NCBI RefSeq assembly: GCF_905404315.1
Contig: NC_066266.1
Coordinates: 1,991,501-2,055,500, forward strand
Direction of reading: 5' to 3'
DNA: 64,000 nt
DNA from: Leptidea sinapis
Lineage: Eukaryota; Arthropoda; Insecta; Lepidoptera; Pieridae
This document shows, piece by piece, positions 1 to 10,604 of this stretch; the stretch's first letter is position 1, and each line of letters begins with the position of its first letter. The notes under the pieces are model-generated. The model searched no databases. It saw only the letters and a program-made list of their open reading frames with translations, and had not been told where the DNA came from. The translations under genes were made by a program, and so were the position numbers.

Positions 1-572
1 TGAGGCCGAATTTGTGCCTTATATATATGTAGGCGGTGGCTTATAGTGAAGTACTATCTCGCCTTACTGAGTACACCAAGCTTTTTAGAGGCCAGTGTGG
101 CCTTCTCTTCTTGGAACGCTCCATAAATCGACGCCAAATATTCCAATACAGGCTGTGGCAGTTTAAGGAGTGATCTCAAATCGAGGGGATATGACTTGTG
201 TCTTCTTGGGGTTGAATTGGATTAAACTTTGTGGGCCCCATTCCGAGACTTTGCAAAGTATAGTCTCGATTTCAGACACAAGTTAGCATGAAGCATACCC
301 TGTGCTGTCGTCTGCATAGAAATGAATACTGCTGATTTGCAGCATATCACTGATATGTAGAAAAAACAGTGTAAGGGATAGCACGCAACCTTGCGGGACA
401 TCAGGGTTTACAGGTTATAAGCCGGAGCATGCACCGTTGATCACAACCTTGAGGCTGCGATCGGCCAAAGGGCTAGTGTCCCATTTGCACAACCTATCGG
501 GAAGCCCATAGCATGGCAGTTTCGCTATCAGCTCACCGCCAACGCCTCTCCCTACGACTCGTCTGCTTGATT
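1..572 (-). pseudogene. Family A LINE reverse transcriptase, central part (partial)
   Basis: This is RT coding sequence that would copy LINE RNA at the target site. The minus strand shows the GEALAVS motif beside the deletion point, then the SIKVVINGACS-type region and the INSGVPQGC-type region. It continues to the hydrophobic block that in the plus-strand copy reads [16 protein letters not shown]. Stops and frameshifts are present and the window edge cuts the C-terminus. It is non-functional as it stands. Confidence 0.8.
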
Positions 573-594
573 TATGAATGTCCAAGGTGAGAAG

Positions 595-2043
595 CGCTTA
601 AGCACGGCGCCATGCCGGATTTTTACCTCCAGCATTCCGCCGTGCGAGTTTTGACTCGCATGTATGCATATACATGCGAGTTGCCGTGCGAGTCATAACT
701 CGCACGGCGGAATATTCGGTGATGATGACCTTGGTCATCCAGAGTCGAGTTGGACGCGAAAAGGGAGCCCAGGAGATCAGCTCTCTCTTTCGCGTCATGG
801 GCCAGCGAGTCCTCGTCCTTGTGCAATGGTGGAATGGCTGGCTGGCAGAAGTTTCCTTGGACAGCCTTGGCGAGCTATTCTCTCGTCAATTTTACCAATG
901 TGCTTCAACTTCGCGGCAGCAATAACTCTTTTGACGTACCTGGAAGCATAATTGTAGTGTTTTTTAAGTTCGCTGGGAATCACATCTTTAGATACCACCG
1001 CGTGGACCCAAACCTGAAAGCACTCCTGCTTTCAGCGAGAGGCCCTTTAGCAGGAGTGGTCAAACCATGATTGGGATCTGCCACGGATAGGCACAGAGCA
1101 TGAATGAGCAGAGATGGAATGAAGAGTTCCATACCTTGCTGTACCACATCAGCAGTGGCATCTGGTTCACCCAGCGAAAAACAGATCTGCCTCCAAAGGT
1201 AGGATGCAAAAAAGTACTGTTTTACATCCCACTCTGCTGACCTATAGTGCCACTCGCGGTGACAGCCTAAGAAGCGGGGCCCTGCTAGGCGCATTATCTG
1301 CACGGTGCTCCGGATCAGGCAGTGGTCCGACGACCTCAGAAAAGGGTAGCCGTCCGGACATGAGGTCAACAGAAGGTCCAACAGTGAAGGTGTATGATCT
1401 TCCACATCTGGGATTCCCGTTAGCGCAATAACCAGTTGCGTCAGATCATATGCTAAGGCGAAGTCGTGAACAGATCTCACTGCATGATCGGTGGTACGTG
1501 AGCCTAGCCATTCAACGTGGTGGGCGTTAAAATCAACAAGAATTGCGATCTCTGTAGTGGGGATCTACTCCAACACGGAATCTAGATCCATGGATGTGCT
1601 CGAGGAGCCGGTCAGTCTCTGCGTTACCGTTATGACCTAAACAGGCATACGTAGATACGCGGATGGTCGTCGCAATCTACACGCAGCCAGATGGTGGACA
1701 GGTCCTGTCCTTCAAGAAAACTCAGGCATCGAGAACAGGCATCTTCCCTAACATAAGCACCACGCCAGCTCGTGGTATATAGGAGTGTTCCAAATTATAC
1801 CCCGGGTATGAAAGGTCAGATGTCAAGATCAGCTAGAGAGGATATCTGTGTCTCGGATAAAAAGAGTAGGACCAGCTTCGCCGTCTCCAGGTGGAAATGG
1901 ATGGCATTTAGATTTGAGCGAAGGTCCCTGATCTTGCAAAAGTCCCCAGCGAATGTGGAGGAGGTGGGTAGAGCCTCCTGCTCTCTATTCCCCGAGTCAG
2001 CACAGGTTTGCTCCATCCAGAATACGTGGGGTAGCTTGGGCAT
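595..2043 (-). pseudogene. Family A LINE endonuclease domain (EEP type) and linker, broken
   Basis: This is the apurinic-like endonuclease that nicks target DNA for LINE insertion. In order on the minus strand: an N-terminal segment with LSETQISS (near 1850), a YVREDAC-type segment (near 1750), DFNAHHVEW (near 1505-1540), RSVHDFALAYDLTQLV (near 1430-1480), and SSDHCLIRS (near 1330), which holds the Ser-Asp-His signature of the exonuclease-endonuclease-phosphatase fold. A basic linker follows (795-998), then a segment with SLFASNSTLDD (near 720-770). The reading frame shifts several times. Domain order and motifs are clear, so identity is good; activity is very unlikely. Confidence 0.85.
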
Positions 2044-2159
2044 CCACTGTCAGGTACAGGTCCTAATTGTGGACGCCCAGGGACGGATTCTCCAGGACTT
2101 CATAGCCTGGTACCGTCCTGGAGTAGGGGGGTGTAGGCATCCGAATGCTTATTGATTTT

Positions 2160-2794
2160 TATTGAATTATTATCCTTTTCAAGGGTAGGTTGATGAGAGT
2201 TTGATAAGGTTCTGACTAGGAGGACTAGAGATTCAGTACGAAGTAAAGTTACTTTTTCAAACTCGGTAGTAACCTACTAAGTCAAGAAATTCTCGTAATC
2301 GAATATGATGATCAATGTAACTCCTTAACGGCTTACAGGCTGCGATTTGTAGCAGGATTTGTGCCTGTTTATAAAATTGCAATGTGCTTATGTTCGTTGC
2401 TGGTTTACAACATATATTTTTGCGCTCTTCGCCAGTCTCTTTTGAAATAATGTCCTCGAGGTACATTTCCTTTGTTGAAACAGGCGTTAACAGCACGTTA
2501 AGCAGGTTTACATATCTTCAAACAAAAAACTTAGTGTACTTCAGATTCACAAAATATCATAAAATAAACATTTAAAATTTTCTTACCGATTTCTAAATAG
2601 TAATAATTGTTACTTTATTATGTTATCGTAATGATTTCATTGATTTTTAGGTAGTCTTATATTTTTCATTTCATTTTGCTTAGAACTCTAAAAATTTGTT
2701 GACTATTAAATTGTAGAATAATTCACAATATTTTTTTCACTCTTTAGTGAATATTGTATTGTTTTGGAATATATAATTTTCTTGAAGTCGGTTG
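2160..2794 (+). mobile_element. Non-autonomous TIR element, truncated copy (ACCGACTTC family)
   Basis: The right end carries CTTGAAGTCGGTTG (2781-2794), matching the right terminal inverted repeat of the element at 57019-57832. Internal sequence near 2194-2260 (TGATGAGAG, GGTTCTGA, CAAAGTTAC-like blocks) also matches that element near 57307-57370. A clear left terminal repeat is not visible, so the left end is approximate. No coding sequence is seen. 2795-2940 is AT-rich with nothing recognised. Confidence 0.6.
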
Positions 2795-3025
2795 TGTTTT
2801 TGTTAAAGTTCTTTCCATCTTCAATGGTCCTATAATTTTTCTCTACAGCCTTTCATTATAGTTCGAGAGTACCAGGGTGAAAACTTATTATTATCTTCTT
2901 AAACTTTTTGATATTAATCCATCATAAATATTCTTAAATTATGTACGTCAGCTATACTATAATATAATAATTTGTTGCCACATCGATAAGAGGGGTTTAA
3001 ATAAAATATGACATGTTTATAACAA

Positions 3026-3031
3026 TTTATT
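3026..3031 (-). promoter_or_regulatory. Poly(A) signal AATAAA of the serine protease homologue gene
   Basis: AATAAA on the minus strand lies about 40 nt after the TAG stop. It is conserved in block 2 at 29608-29613. Confidence 0.7.
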
Positions 3032-3070
3032 GAAATGAAATTGTATTTAAGAATATCAAGTGTTGATGTT

Positions 3071-6000
3071 CTAAACACCTGCAACAGATTTTATCCAGTT
3101 TCTCATCTCTCCATTTGCTATTTTTGCATAAATAACAGTTGTACAGCCATCAGTGGGACTGAACAATGCAGTACCTATTTGTTTCTTAGATTTGGTAATG
3201 ACGACAGGAGATCCAAAGTCACCCTGAACAAACACAGATTGATATTAAATAATAAAATACATTAAATAATAAATAGTCAGCGCAATAAAAACGTCGCACC
3301 TAAAATAGAATAAAGTTATTAATTAAATTTGAATTCATTAGAAATTACTTGGAGATATAACTATATTTACAATAACTATGACTATACAAAATTAAAACTA
3401 TTATTACGTGGAAGCGTACCAATAACTCTGGCAGAAATTCCGCGTTGGATAGCTAGGCTGATCCGTTGACTTGGGATTAAAGTAGCCTTATTGGAGCGCG
3501 AATATTATTTTGATGGGCGCAGTTTTTAGCAAGGACTTCACCAGTCGAGACCGTTCCAGTTTTGGATTGATATTTTATGTGCCTTTTTTATGCGGTAATC
3601 GCTTCCAGTGGTCATCGGGTTTAACACAGAGACATCATTGTCTTTTGGTCGACATACGGAAGTCAATTTCTTATTGGTGGTAACATCGAGACTAACTCAA
3701 GTCCATTTGGATTGTTGCGACATCATGAAGAACGAATTCATCATATAGATATCCTCCTTTTCCGTGAAATTAGTTAGCATTTCGCTTCGGGTATTCCGCT
3801 TTCAATAATGAACTGCCTCAGTTTCAACTCAATCCCACTTTGTTTGCCTAGTTTTCGTTGGAGTCTCAAATGACGAATATATTATAATAATGTGGGTCAT
3901 CTTTGAAATGTGGATGGATGTTGAATTGTTCTCATGTGTGGTCTCCACCTCCTCATCGCTGTATGTTGTAGTCGGAGCGGAAACTTTACCGACCTTCACC
4001 GAATACCGTTCAGTAATTCTAAGTATTTAAAAGCCTACCCTAGTCGATACACCTAGGTTACGTTGCAAACGAGAGGCTTATTAGATTATCGAGTCTGCAC
4101 CCGGTCTTCGGACTTCAGATAACCCTATTCGCAAATCTAGAATATTATCGAATAATAATTATCTGTAGACCACGATTTACGATTCCGTCATCCTGATGGT
4201 AAGGAGTAAAGAAAACACGTCTTTATTAATATCAAAAAATTAAATAATAGTAATTACTTTGCAAGCATTATAGGCTCCTCCAGATCTTTCTCCACATATC
4301 ATTCTTGGCGAGTATTGGGAAAAAATTCGTTTACATCTCTCATCCGGTTGTAATGTCGTTGTCACAGCCCGTAATTTCCTACTAAATTGTCCATCTTGCT
4401 AAAATTTACCAAAATCATTAAAATAAAATGTTTTAAGCAACGTTGTTCTGGCGTTTTTTATGAGACAATGTGACGAGATCAGCACGACGTCCACCTGAAA
4501 GTAAGTTATACACTCTGCACAATACAATGTAGCGCCACTCAGTGGTCTTAAAAACACAAATTTTTATTTCGCTCGTCATATTGAGGCAAAAGCTGATGTT
4601 ATCTAATTAGCCTAGTAATGTTTCAAGCCAAAACACAATAATGTTTGTAGGTTGCTGCTTGACGGCAGAAAAAGGTCACCCATCTTTCCTGCATCATGTT
4701 CAAGAAGTTCACACAGGTTTATGCAAAAATTGCAGAAGTCCTGTGACTGATATCTAACCAATGAGCATTAGCTCAGTAATGCATTGCCTAGCGTAAAGGA
4801 TCTCAAGTAATATCAGCTCTGAGATACTGCAGCACAAAATACCAGCCATCAGGAAGCGGCTGAAATTCAAACTCGAAATATCCAGTAGAATTCATATAAA
4901 TAAGTAAATTAAAAAAATATTATTTGCCTCCCAAATCCATCTTAAAATGTTATGATAATGTATGAAAAACAACTTTTCAGGTTATTCTGTGGTTAGTAAA
5001 TTTCGGTATATCTTGAAATCTCATCAATCAATGTCCTAATATGAAATTATTAGTTTCTTGCTATTTCTTCACATTAAGCCCAACTCTTTCCGTAATAAAT
5101 AGAAATGGTATCATGTAAAACTTTTGATGTTTGATAGGTATCATTTTTAAACAAATTGATTTGATTTAAGTGATCATTTGAATGATTCTTTTTCATTATT
5201 TTAATTTGTAATGCAGTTTTCTAGCAACTGTTTCCGCAGTACATCCCACCTGCCGCTCAAACCTCATTTTGTGCAGCTCGAATGCTTGTACTATTGGAAA
5301 ATACTCACAGCAGTACGACCCCAACCACTAACAGTTATATTAGTACCAGCTGGAATATCTGCACCTGATTCTATAAGTTTAACGGCCTTCCTGATTTTCG
5401 CGTCAAGCTTCATTTTGCTTTTCAACTTTATTATGGCAATTCCATAATCATTATTACTATTGTTATATTTCGGATGAATCTGATATGTTCCTGGTATTGA
5501 CGGTGCGATCTGAAAACGGCAAAATGAAAGAATTCAAAAACAATTAAAATCACACCAGATTTTACTAAGTATGGATGGAACTGTTAGGAAAAATGAAGAT
5601 AAATAAAATAAAATTAAAATAACTTTATTTATATAGGTCACGCACTGACTGTATGAATGCTGGACAGGCTGTTCCATATGTTTGACAGCAAATTGTTTGT
5701 GCCTCTCGCGAGCGTCAAGAGAACTAATTTTGTCAAATAATACAAAATTCATTTTGAATTAATTTCGTTCGTTTTCCGTGTTATTTATACTTCAAGAATC
5801 AACGTAATAAAGTACACAATTTCCAAATAGTTTCCCACCATTATTATATCGATATTTACTGAGGTTGTCATCACTAGTTTTAGTGCCACAGACTCTCGCT
5901 ACATGTAGCTACTGTATATTATTTTCGGTTTACATAATACTGTAGCTGGATACGGATGTTAAACATTTTTGTACATACCTTAATAGATGCCCGTATATCT

Positions 6001-9000
6001 GCGATACCAGTTTTCACGACAACTTGTTTCCTAGATATAAATAAAATAGATTAATATTTGTACAATCCGTAGGGCTTTAATTATGTATATGCATACCTGA
6101 AAATGCAATACACTAAAGTCGATTATTATATTTTATTTTTGAAGCAAAGCCATGAAAATCACACTTTGTATCGTTTGGTCGCTCACTTATGTCAAGGGCT
6201 ACAGGTACGAAACCAAATTGAGTGATGTCAATTATTAAATTTAAATATAAGTTAAGATGTATTATGCTTTCTCTGTTATAGTACCGATTTAAATAGGTCT
6301 ATAACTTTAAGTTTTCGACTCTGTGGAACAGGACATACAATAATGGTCTGCAAAGTCTCGGAATGGTTCCGACAAAAAGACTTGTCCATAAGTGGTCCTT
6401 TGATATGATTTTTTTGAAAACTTTATAATTGAAGGCTTTAAAGGCCTTCCAATCTAGCCTTATTTGATGATTAAAATAATTTTAAATGCAGGTGCGTTTT
6501 CACAAAAAAAGTATTTGAATATCACTATCACTAATTTCTAAAGTCTAATTTTTAATGGTTTTAGTTTAAACTAGATGGATTTATTGTTTTATTGTAAAAA
6601 TAACATTCACTGATAATTATTTTCATTTAAATTAAGGGTTTTTTTAATTTAAAATAAATAAATATATTTTTGTATGTATTGCATTTGTACAGGCTAGCAA
6701 TAAACTCAGATTATTATTTTTTACTTCCAAAGCGTTATCTTTCAGTAGTCAGGTTGAAAGTAGGTCTCGGGTCTCTCTCACATAATATTGAAGTGATATT
6801 ATAATAATATCAACATAAATATCATATAATTAATCGATACATAAAATGTAATCCAAGTCGGTCAGGCTTTCCAATTCTTGGACTTTTTGCTAAAAATAAA
6901 TACCATGTTGAGATAAGGCGAGTAATAAATACTTTAATATATTTTTGGAACGAAGTTCCTTATGTTCCAATGCGGAGGGGTACCCTAACCGGACCTAGCG
7001 GAACGTAAGATTATAATTATTTATATTATGAAAATAAATGAGAAGTAACAAATTATTATCATTTTACACATTTTTTCATTGCTAACAAGGCCAAACCAAA
7101 ACAAAATACAATAAACGAATACTTAAATCATATTTGAATTTTCATACATTGACAAAACATGTACATTATATTGTATAGTCTATGCGAAACAAGAACCGAC
7201 ATAAGATTCGAGGGCGCGCGCAGTTTCATTTAATAACCACATTTTTAATGTTGACAACACAATATTACGATTATTACATCTTGATACCCACTTGTTAATT
7301 ATTTTAGAATATAATGTTTTCATATTCCGTCTTAATAAATATTTTATAGGATGAGCCATATAAAAGTCATAATATTAGTTCCATTTTATGCCACGAGCGA
7401 CGGTTCTCTTTCCGTACAGACTTTATACATTTTTGATGTCATTGAAGATAAATTTCTTTGACTATTACATTTATTAAAATAAAAGTTTTCAGAAATTTTC
7501 TGACGTCTGCGACGTTAAATAAAATCAGTAAAATTAATATTTTTATAATAAGGAACTTCATTGTTATCCGGTGTCCCACGACACAACTTGTTTTTTTTAT
7601 GTAATGTTGCTATTATTATATACAATGGTGGCAACTTTGATATTTAATTTAGCAAAAAGGCAGGCATACAAATGATTAAAGTTTTCTTTAGTGTTAATTC
7701 CGCCAATATTTGATTTTAAACAATTCGACTCGTGTTGCGCCTTTACACGAGGCACCTCGTGCCAGATTTTGGCGTCACAACACGTCCTGAGGATGCCTCG
7801 TGTAGAGGCGAAACAAATATTGGCGGAATTAACACTAAAGAAAACTTTAATAAACGCCTACTTCAATAAATTTTCTTAAAAAGGCAGGTGTTTAAAACTA
7901 TTGATGTAGCTATTTTAGATAACTTATTTTAATGTTTCATAGGCCATCGTAGTTTGGTTTTCTTTAGTAACCGCAAAATTAAAAAAACCACACTCCATAG
8001 TAAAAGTAAACTAAAGAAATCTACAAGCCACGCTTAGCCTACCACACCTATGCGTGGTAGGCTAAGCGTGGCTAAACTACGGCGTCGTCTGCTTGCAAAT
8101 ATTTAACAAAGAGAGAGCTGCAAACCTCATTTTCAAAAACTAAATATTCTTACATTACCGTGCACATATATACTCGAAATATGTAAGTTTGTAAGAAAAC
8201 ACCCAAATCAATACACTAAAATCATAGACGTGCGACGACTAAATTAAATTAATATTACACAGTTCCGGTCCCTACCCAATGTCAGTTAAAATTTATAATA
8301 ACTTACCAGAACACTAAAAAACCGAAACCCTATTAAAAAATTATAAGCTCTTTGAACAAGTTACTATTCTCTTAATGAATACTTAGTGGAAAAAAAATAT
8401 TTGAATGTCTGCTCCTCTGTCGTTCATTTCTATGCGTTATTACGAGGTGCATGTGATAATTATTTAGTACTACAATTTTGTTTAGTAACTAAGTCGCATG
8501 TATATGTAATAATAAATCGCATTAAAATGGAACATGTACTTTAGTCCAATTCAACCCTAATAAGACACCATTTTCTTCGTTTACCGCTAAAAAGGGAACT
8601 CTGGGCAAGCGCTCCCCAATAACAAATAACCATTACCATTATTACCATTTCACCGCATACAATTACAATACTAAAGGTATCAATTCAGAGAAGATAAATG
8701 CCTTTTATGCCTTTGTTCGAGGTCACCTAGTAGGAGCTTATACTAAAGAATATAATATACGTACCCTATGACACAATCTGCAGTGGTAAGAACATATTGA
8801 TTGTTCAGTATTGAGCCTCCACAAAGTGAAAATCGTCCATTCTTTTTAGCCAACACAAGTGCTTGATAGGGAAATGCCTCGATAGTGGTTTCGTGACCCC
8901 CGAAAATTTTATCATCAATTTCAAAAGATTCATTGGGCTGAGTACCTTTGGCATATCCTGTAACCACCAGATAGATGATGGGAGTTAAAAGTTATTCATT

Positions 9001-9229
9001 TTCTACTGCGGTTGACGTAGACATAAACGTTGTACACTGATAAGCCATAATAACTGAGTATCACATTATATGTGGTTTCATAAAAATCAATAAAGATGTA
9101 GAAGAGTTTTATAAAATAAGTGCAATCATTATAAATTTAATATTGATAAATATTATGCACAAAATAAATTTATTTATTACCTTGGAGAAGACTCAACGCA
9201 AGTAATGCGACGAATAGTTCACTCTTCAT
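3071..9229 (-). CDS. Chymotrypsin-like serine protease homologue, six exons, catalytically altered
   Basis: Spliced minus-strand gene. Exons: 9229-9181, 8957-8765, 6030-5979, 5509-5309, 4398-4258, 3223-3071; total 789 nt, 262 residues plus TAG. All introns are GT..AG, with phases 1, 2, 0, 0, 0, and the joined frame is open. Residues 1-17 form a signal peptide. An activation-type site EIDDK|IFGG (cut after Lys33) opens an S1 domain. CGGSIL, the NNDYGIAI segment (Asp119 = Asp102) and VSGWGR are intact, and six cysteines allow pairs 62-78, 187-200 and 211-239. The His57 position reads TADC (Asp77) and the Ser195 position reads GDFGSP (Phe215), so proteolysis is not expected. Residue 189 is Asn209. 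Such homologues often act as secreted cofactors or decoys; its actual role is unknown. The intact frame argues for a real gene. Confidence 0.9.
3345..3512 (-). mobile_element. Family D LINE 3' end fragment in intron 5
   Basis: It matches the 3' ends of the copies at 24015 and 36240: the non-coding tail TATAACTATATTTACAATA, then the minus-strand coding for GQRISLAIQRGN-like sequence with changes. It abuts the RTE fragment directly at about 3512. Confidence 0.7.
3513..4135 (-). mobile_element. RTE-type LINE fragment (endonuclease domain) in intron 5
   Basis: The minus strand contains pieces of an RTE endonuclease: VYAPTTTYSDEEVET-like sequence (near 3950), MGDFNAKLGK-like sequence (near 3860, with changes), EDIYMMNSFF (near 3740-3770) and SVLNPMTTGSDYRI (near 3600), the last holding the Ser-Asp-Tyr/His region. 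The same fragment lies next to exon 5 in blocks 2 and 3. The frame is broken. Confidence 0.75.
4440..5300. other. Intron 4 content, no gene
   Basis: A short interspersed repeat sits near 4460-4560 (CAGCACGACGTCCACCTGA, AGCGCCACTCAGTG). Counterparts occur near 31640-31760 and 53800-53900. The rest is shared with block 3 (4630-4960 against 53970-54330) and with block 2 (5040-5220 against 31850-32100). No coding is seen. Confidence 0.6.
6335..6390 (+). mobile_element. Family A LINE fragment, left piece, in intron 2
   Basis: GCAAAGTCTCGGAATGG and CCGACAAAA match the copy at 19560-19585. The matching right-hand continuation is found 2.15 kb away at 8536, so the fragment has been split. Confidence 0.6.
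7675..7851. mobile_element. Palindromic short TIR element with 38-bp perfect arms
   Basis: Positions 7675-7712 and 7814-7851 are perfect reverse complements (38 bp). The interior folds further: the CTTTACACGAGGCA block pairs with TGCCTCGTGTAGAGG. No coding. Relatives lie at 28360-28474, 30130-30330 and 51965-52115. Confidence 0.8.
7946..8090. repeat. Palindromic element with a 20-bp hairpin
   Basis: Arms 8026-8045 and 8054-8073 are perfect reverse complements with an 8-nt loop. The outer ends CGTAGTTTGG (near 7947) and GCTAAACTACG (near 8080) also pair imperfectly, which suggests a small foldback transposon. Confidence 0.55.
8536..8665 (+). mobile_element. Family A LINE fragment, right piece, internally deleted
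   Basis: TTTAGTCCAATTCAACCC and AAGACACCA match 19587-19615. The sequence then jumps from the CCGCTAAAAAG region to CTCTGGGC..GCTCCCCA, which lies about 250 bp further on in the 19.5-20 kb copy. It is an internally deleted fragment within intron 2. Confidence 0.6.
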
Positions 9230-9263
9230 TTTTGTTTGGCGAAGTTTCTGGATAAATTCAGCT

Positions 9264-9271
9264 CTTTTATA
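9264..9271 (-). promoter_or_regulatory. TATA box of the serine protease homologue gene
   Basis: TATAAAAG on the minus strand lies 35 bp upstream of the ATG at 9229. This would place transcription start about 10 nt before the ATG. The same GTATAAAAGA motif is kept in blocks 2 and 3 at the same distance. Confidence 0.75.
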
Positions 9272-9360
9272 CTTTTCCAGTATCTTTTTTTAATTATAGT
9301 TGAATACTGAGAAAAAGTAATTAAAAGCGATAGAGCGCTACTTAATTAATATGTAAATAT

Positions 9361-9950
9361 TTGGGGTGCCGTATATGTAAGTGGAAACCTCTGTTTCTCT
9401 TGAAAAATAAAGTTATGTGGTTAGAACGAAGTGACCTTCTAAAGGATGTCGACAAGGAAGTGCCATCTTACCTCTACTATGAGCCCTTGTCATTGTCCAG
9501 CTTCTCTATAAGATGGATGAACTTAGTATCAACACTCGATTCGAGGCGACAGACAAAGTACTATCTCATCCCTTATACAGAATGCTCTCCAAAATGTGCC
9601 AAGACAATGAACTTTCAGGGAACCCTTAGCGTACTGATCCTCTAAGCTTTTAGCGATCTTAACAAGCCAATTATACGCGCGCAAAAGTACATATATACGC
9701 ATATTATTTTATGTGTAGCAAAATAATGCTTATAGTTAGAATAATTTCAGTGAAATGAATCGATATCTACTGAATCAAGTTATAAGACCATCCATAAATA
9801 ATTCATATTTTGCTTTATTTTATTTGACATACACGATACAAAGTTGCAAAACCGTTATACTTTAGAATATATGAGCTTTTCGCCGAACAGTTTTATGTTT
9901 GAACTTCAGGCATAAAGTTCTGACACTGCGGGAAAGTCGGTGGTTTTTTA
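9361..9950. other. Conserved 5' flank of the gene, shared with blocks 2 and 3
   Basis: Sequence upstream of the TATA box is shared with block 2 (39480-39955) and in part with block 3 (60470-60832). It contains an open plus-strand stretch (9361-9645) with a relative at 39576-39803, but the two frames diverge and no protein family is recognised. It is probably non-coding. Confidence 0.4.
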
Positions 9951-10085
9951 TCATTGTCGTCAATAGGCGAGTTGGAGGCAAAAGGAGCACACAAGAGATC
10001 GGCTTTCTCTTTTGCCGTATAGGCCAGGGTGTCATTCCTCATGTGCAACGACAGGATGGATGGATTTCTTTAAGAGCAGCTTTCG
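9951..10085 (-). mobile_element. Family A LINE fragment (linker region)
   Basis: The minus strand shows KEKADLLC-like coding. The word GAGATCGGCTTTCTCTTTTG is parallel to GAGATCAGCTCTCTCTTTCG at about 774-795. Short and frameless. Confidence 0.55.
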
Positions 10086-10257
10086 ACAACGACCAGAACT
10101 TGCGCGTCCAGTCGGGTAACTTGAAAGCTGCTCGCCGATTATGACGATGTGCTTTGATTAGGCACGGGTGGTTTCCCGTTTAAAAAGTCACGGTTATAGT
10201 TTCTCTTTAGAACTTTGCACTTTGGATCTTGTGAGCTCAGCGCCGTAACCCAAGTTC

Positions 10258-10375
10258 GATACTCAAGGTGTGTAAAAAACAAAATAAGTAAAAAATACTC
10301 AAGGTGTGTTAAAAACAAATATATAATAACAAAAATATAATATAAAAATTACTCAAAGTATGTAAAAACAAATAT
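10258..10375 (+). repeat. Three degenerate tandem units (ACTCAAGGTGTGTAAAAAACAAA)
   Basis: The unit starts near 10259, 10299 and 10350, with AT-rich spacers between. No coding. Confidence 0.65.
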
Positions 10376-10604
10376 TTGGATATTTACTTGAAAATAATTA
10401 CAATCAGAATCATCTAGAGGCTAACGACACAATTTCACAACTGGCTTCTACAAGGACTTATCCTTATATTGTCAGGTTGTTACACCATCTGTGACACACT
10501 GTGACATGCTTCTTAATAATGGGGTATAATAACCATTTTCCTGGAGGAAATCTTTTTTTTTAACACCACACGTTTTTATATTTTTAAGTTGTTTCATTTT
10601 TGTT

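Larger units (their letters stand above)
1..2155 (-). mobile_element. Family A LINE (CR1/Jockey-like), internally deleted copy
   Basis: Read on the minus strand, this copy runs from the start of an endonuclease domain (near 2043) into a reverse transcriptase that leaves the window at position 1. Its RT part matches the plus-strand copy at 14597-14943 and 19532-19862 over long stretches. Near 553-575 the linker sequence that should lead into the RT joins directly to the KGEALAVS-type RT motif. The RT N-terminal section present in the other copy (14395-14590) is therefore missing, an internal deletion of roughly 300 bp. Several frameshifts and stops break the frame. It belongs to the non-LTR class; the CR1 or Jockey assignment is inference. 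Confidence 0.85.
6391..8535. other. Intron 2 insert separating the two pieces of a family A LINE
   Basis: Apart from the palindromic elements listed separately (7675-7851 and 7946-8090), this AT-rich stretch shows no gene and no recognised transposon protein. Similar 10-bp words (ACTTGTCC and ACTTTAGTCC) flank it and could be a target duplication, but this is weak. Confidence 0.35.
2942..9950 (-). repeat. Paralogous block 1 of a three-copy segmental duplication
   Basis: Homology with block 2 starts near 2942 (CAGCTATACTATAATATAAT, also at about 29532). It continues through the last exon, the poly(A) signal, introns 4 and 5, exons 4-6, exon 1 and the promoter. Upstream sequence is shared with block 3 to about 9950. 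This block alone holds all six exons. Other insertions sit inside it: a family D LINE tail, an RTE fragment, a split family A fragment and palindromic elements. Confidence 0.85.

Noticed and set aside
980..1480. 166-codon open stretch as a host gene
   Set aside because: DFNAH upstream plus RSVHDFALAYDLTQLV and SSDHCLIRS identify it as a LINE endonuclease.
8765..8957. Single-exon fragment starting at a GTG as a stand-alone gene
   Set aside because: It is exon 2 of the six-exon protease homologue. The apparent upstream start is intron sequence before the AG acceptor.
9361..9645. 94-codon plus-strand open stretch upstream of the protease homologue
   Set aside because: Its counterpart at 39576-39803 diverges in frame and length. 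It sits in the shared promoter flank with no recognisable motif, so it is treated as non-coding.
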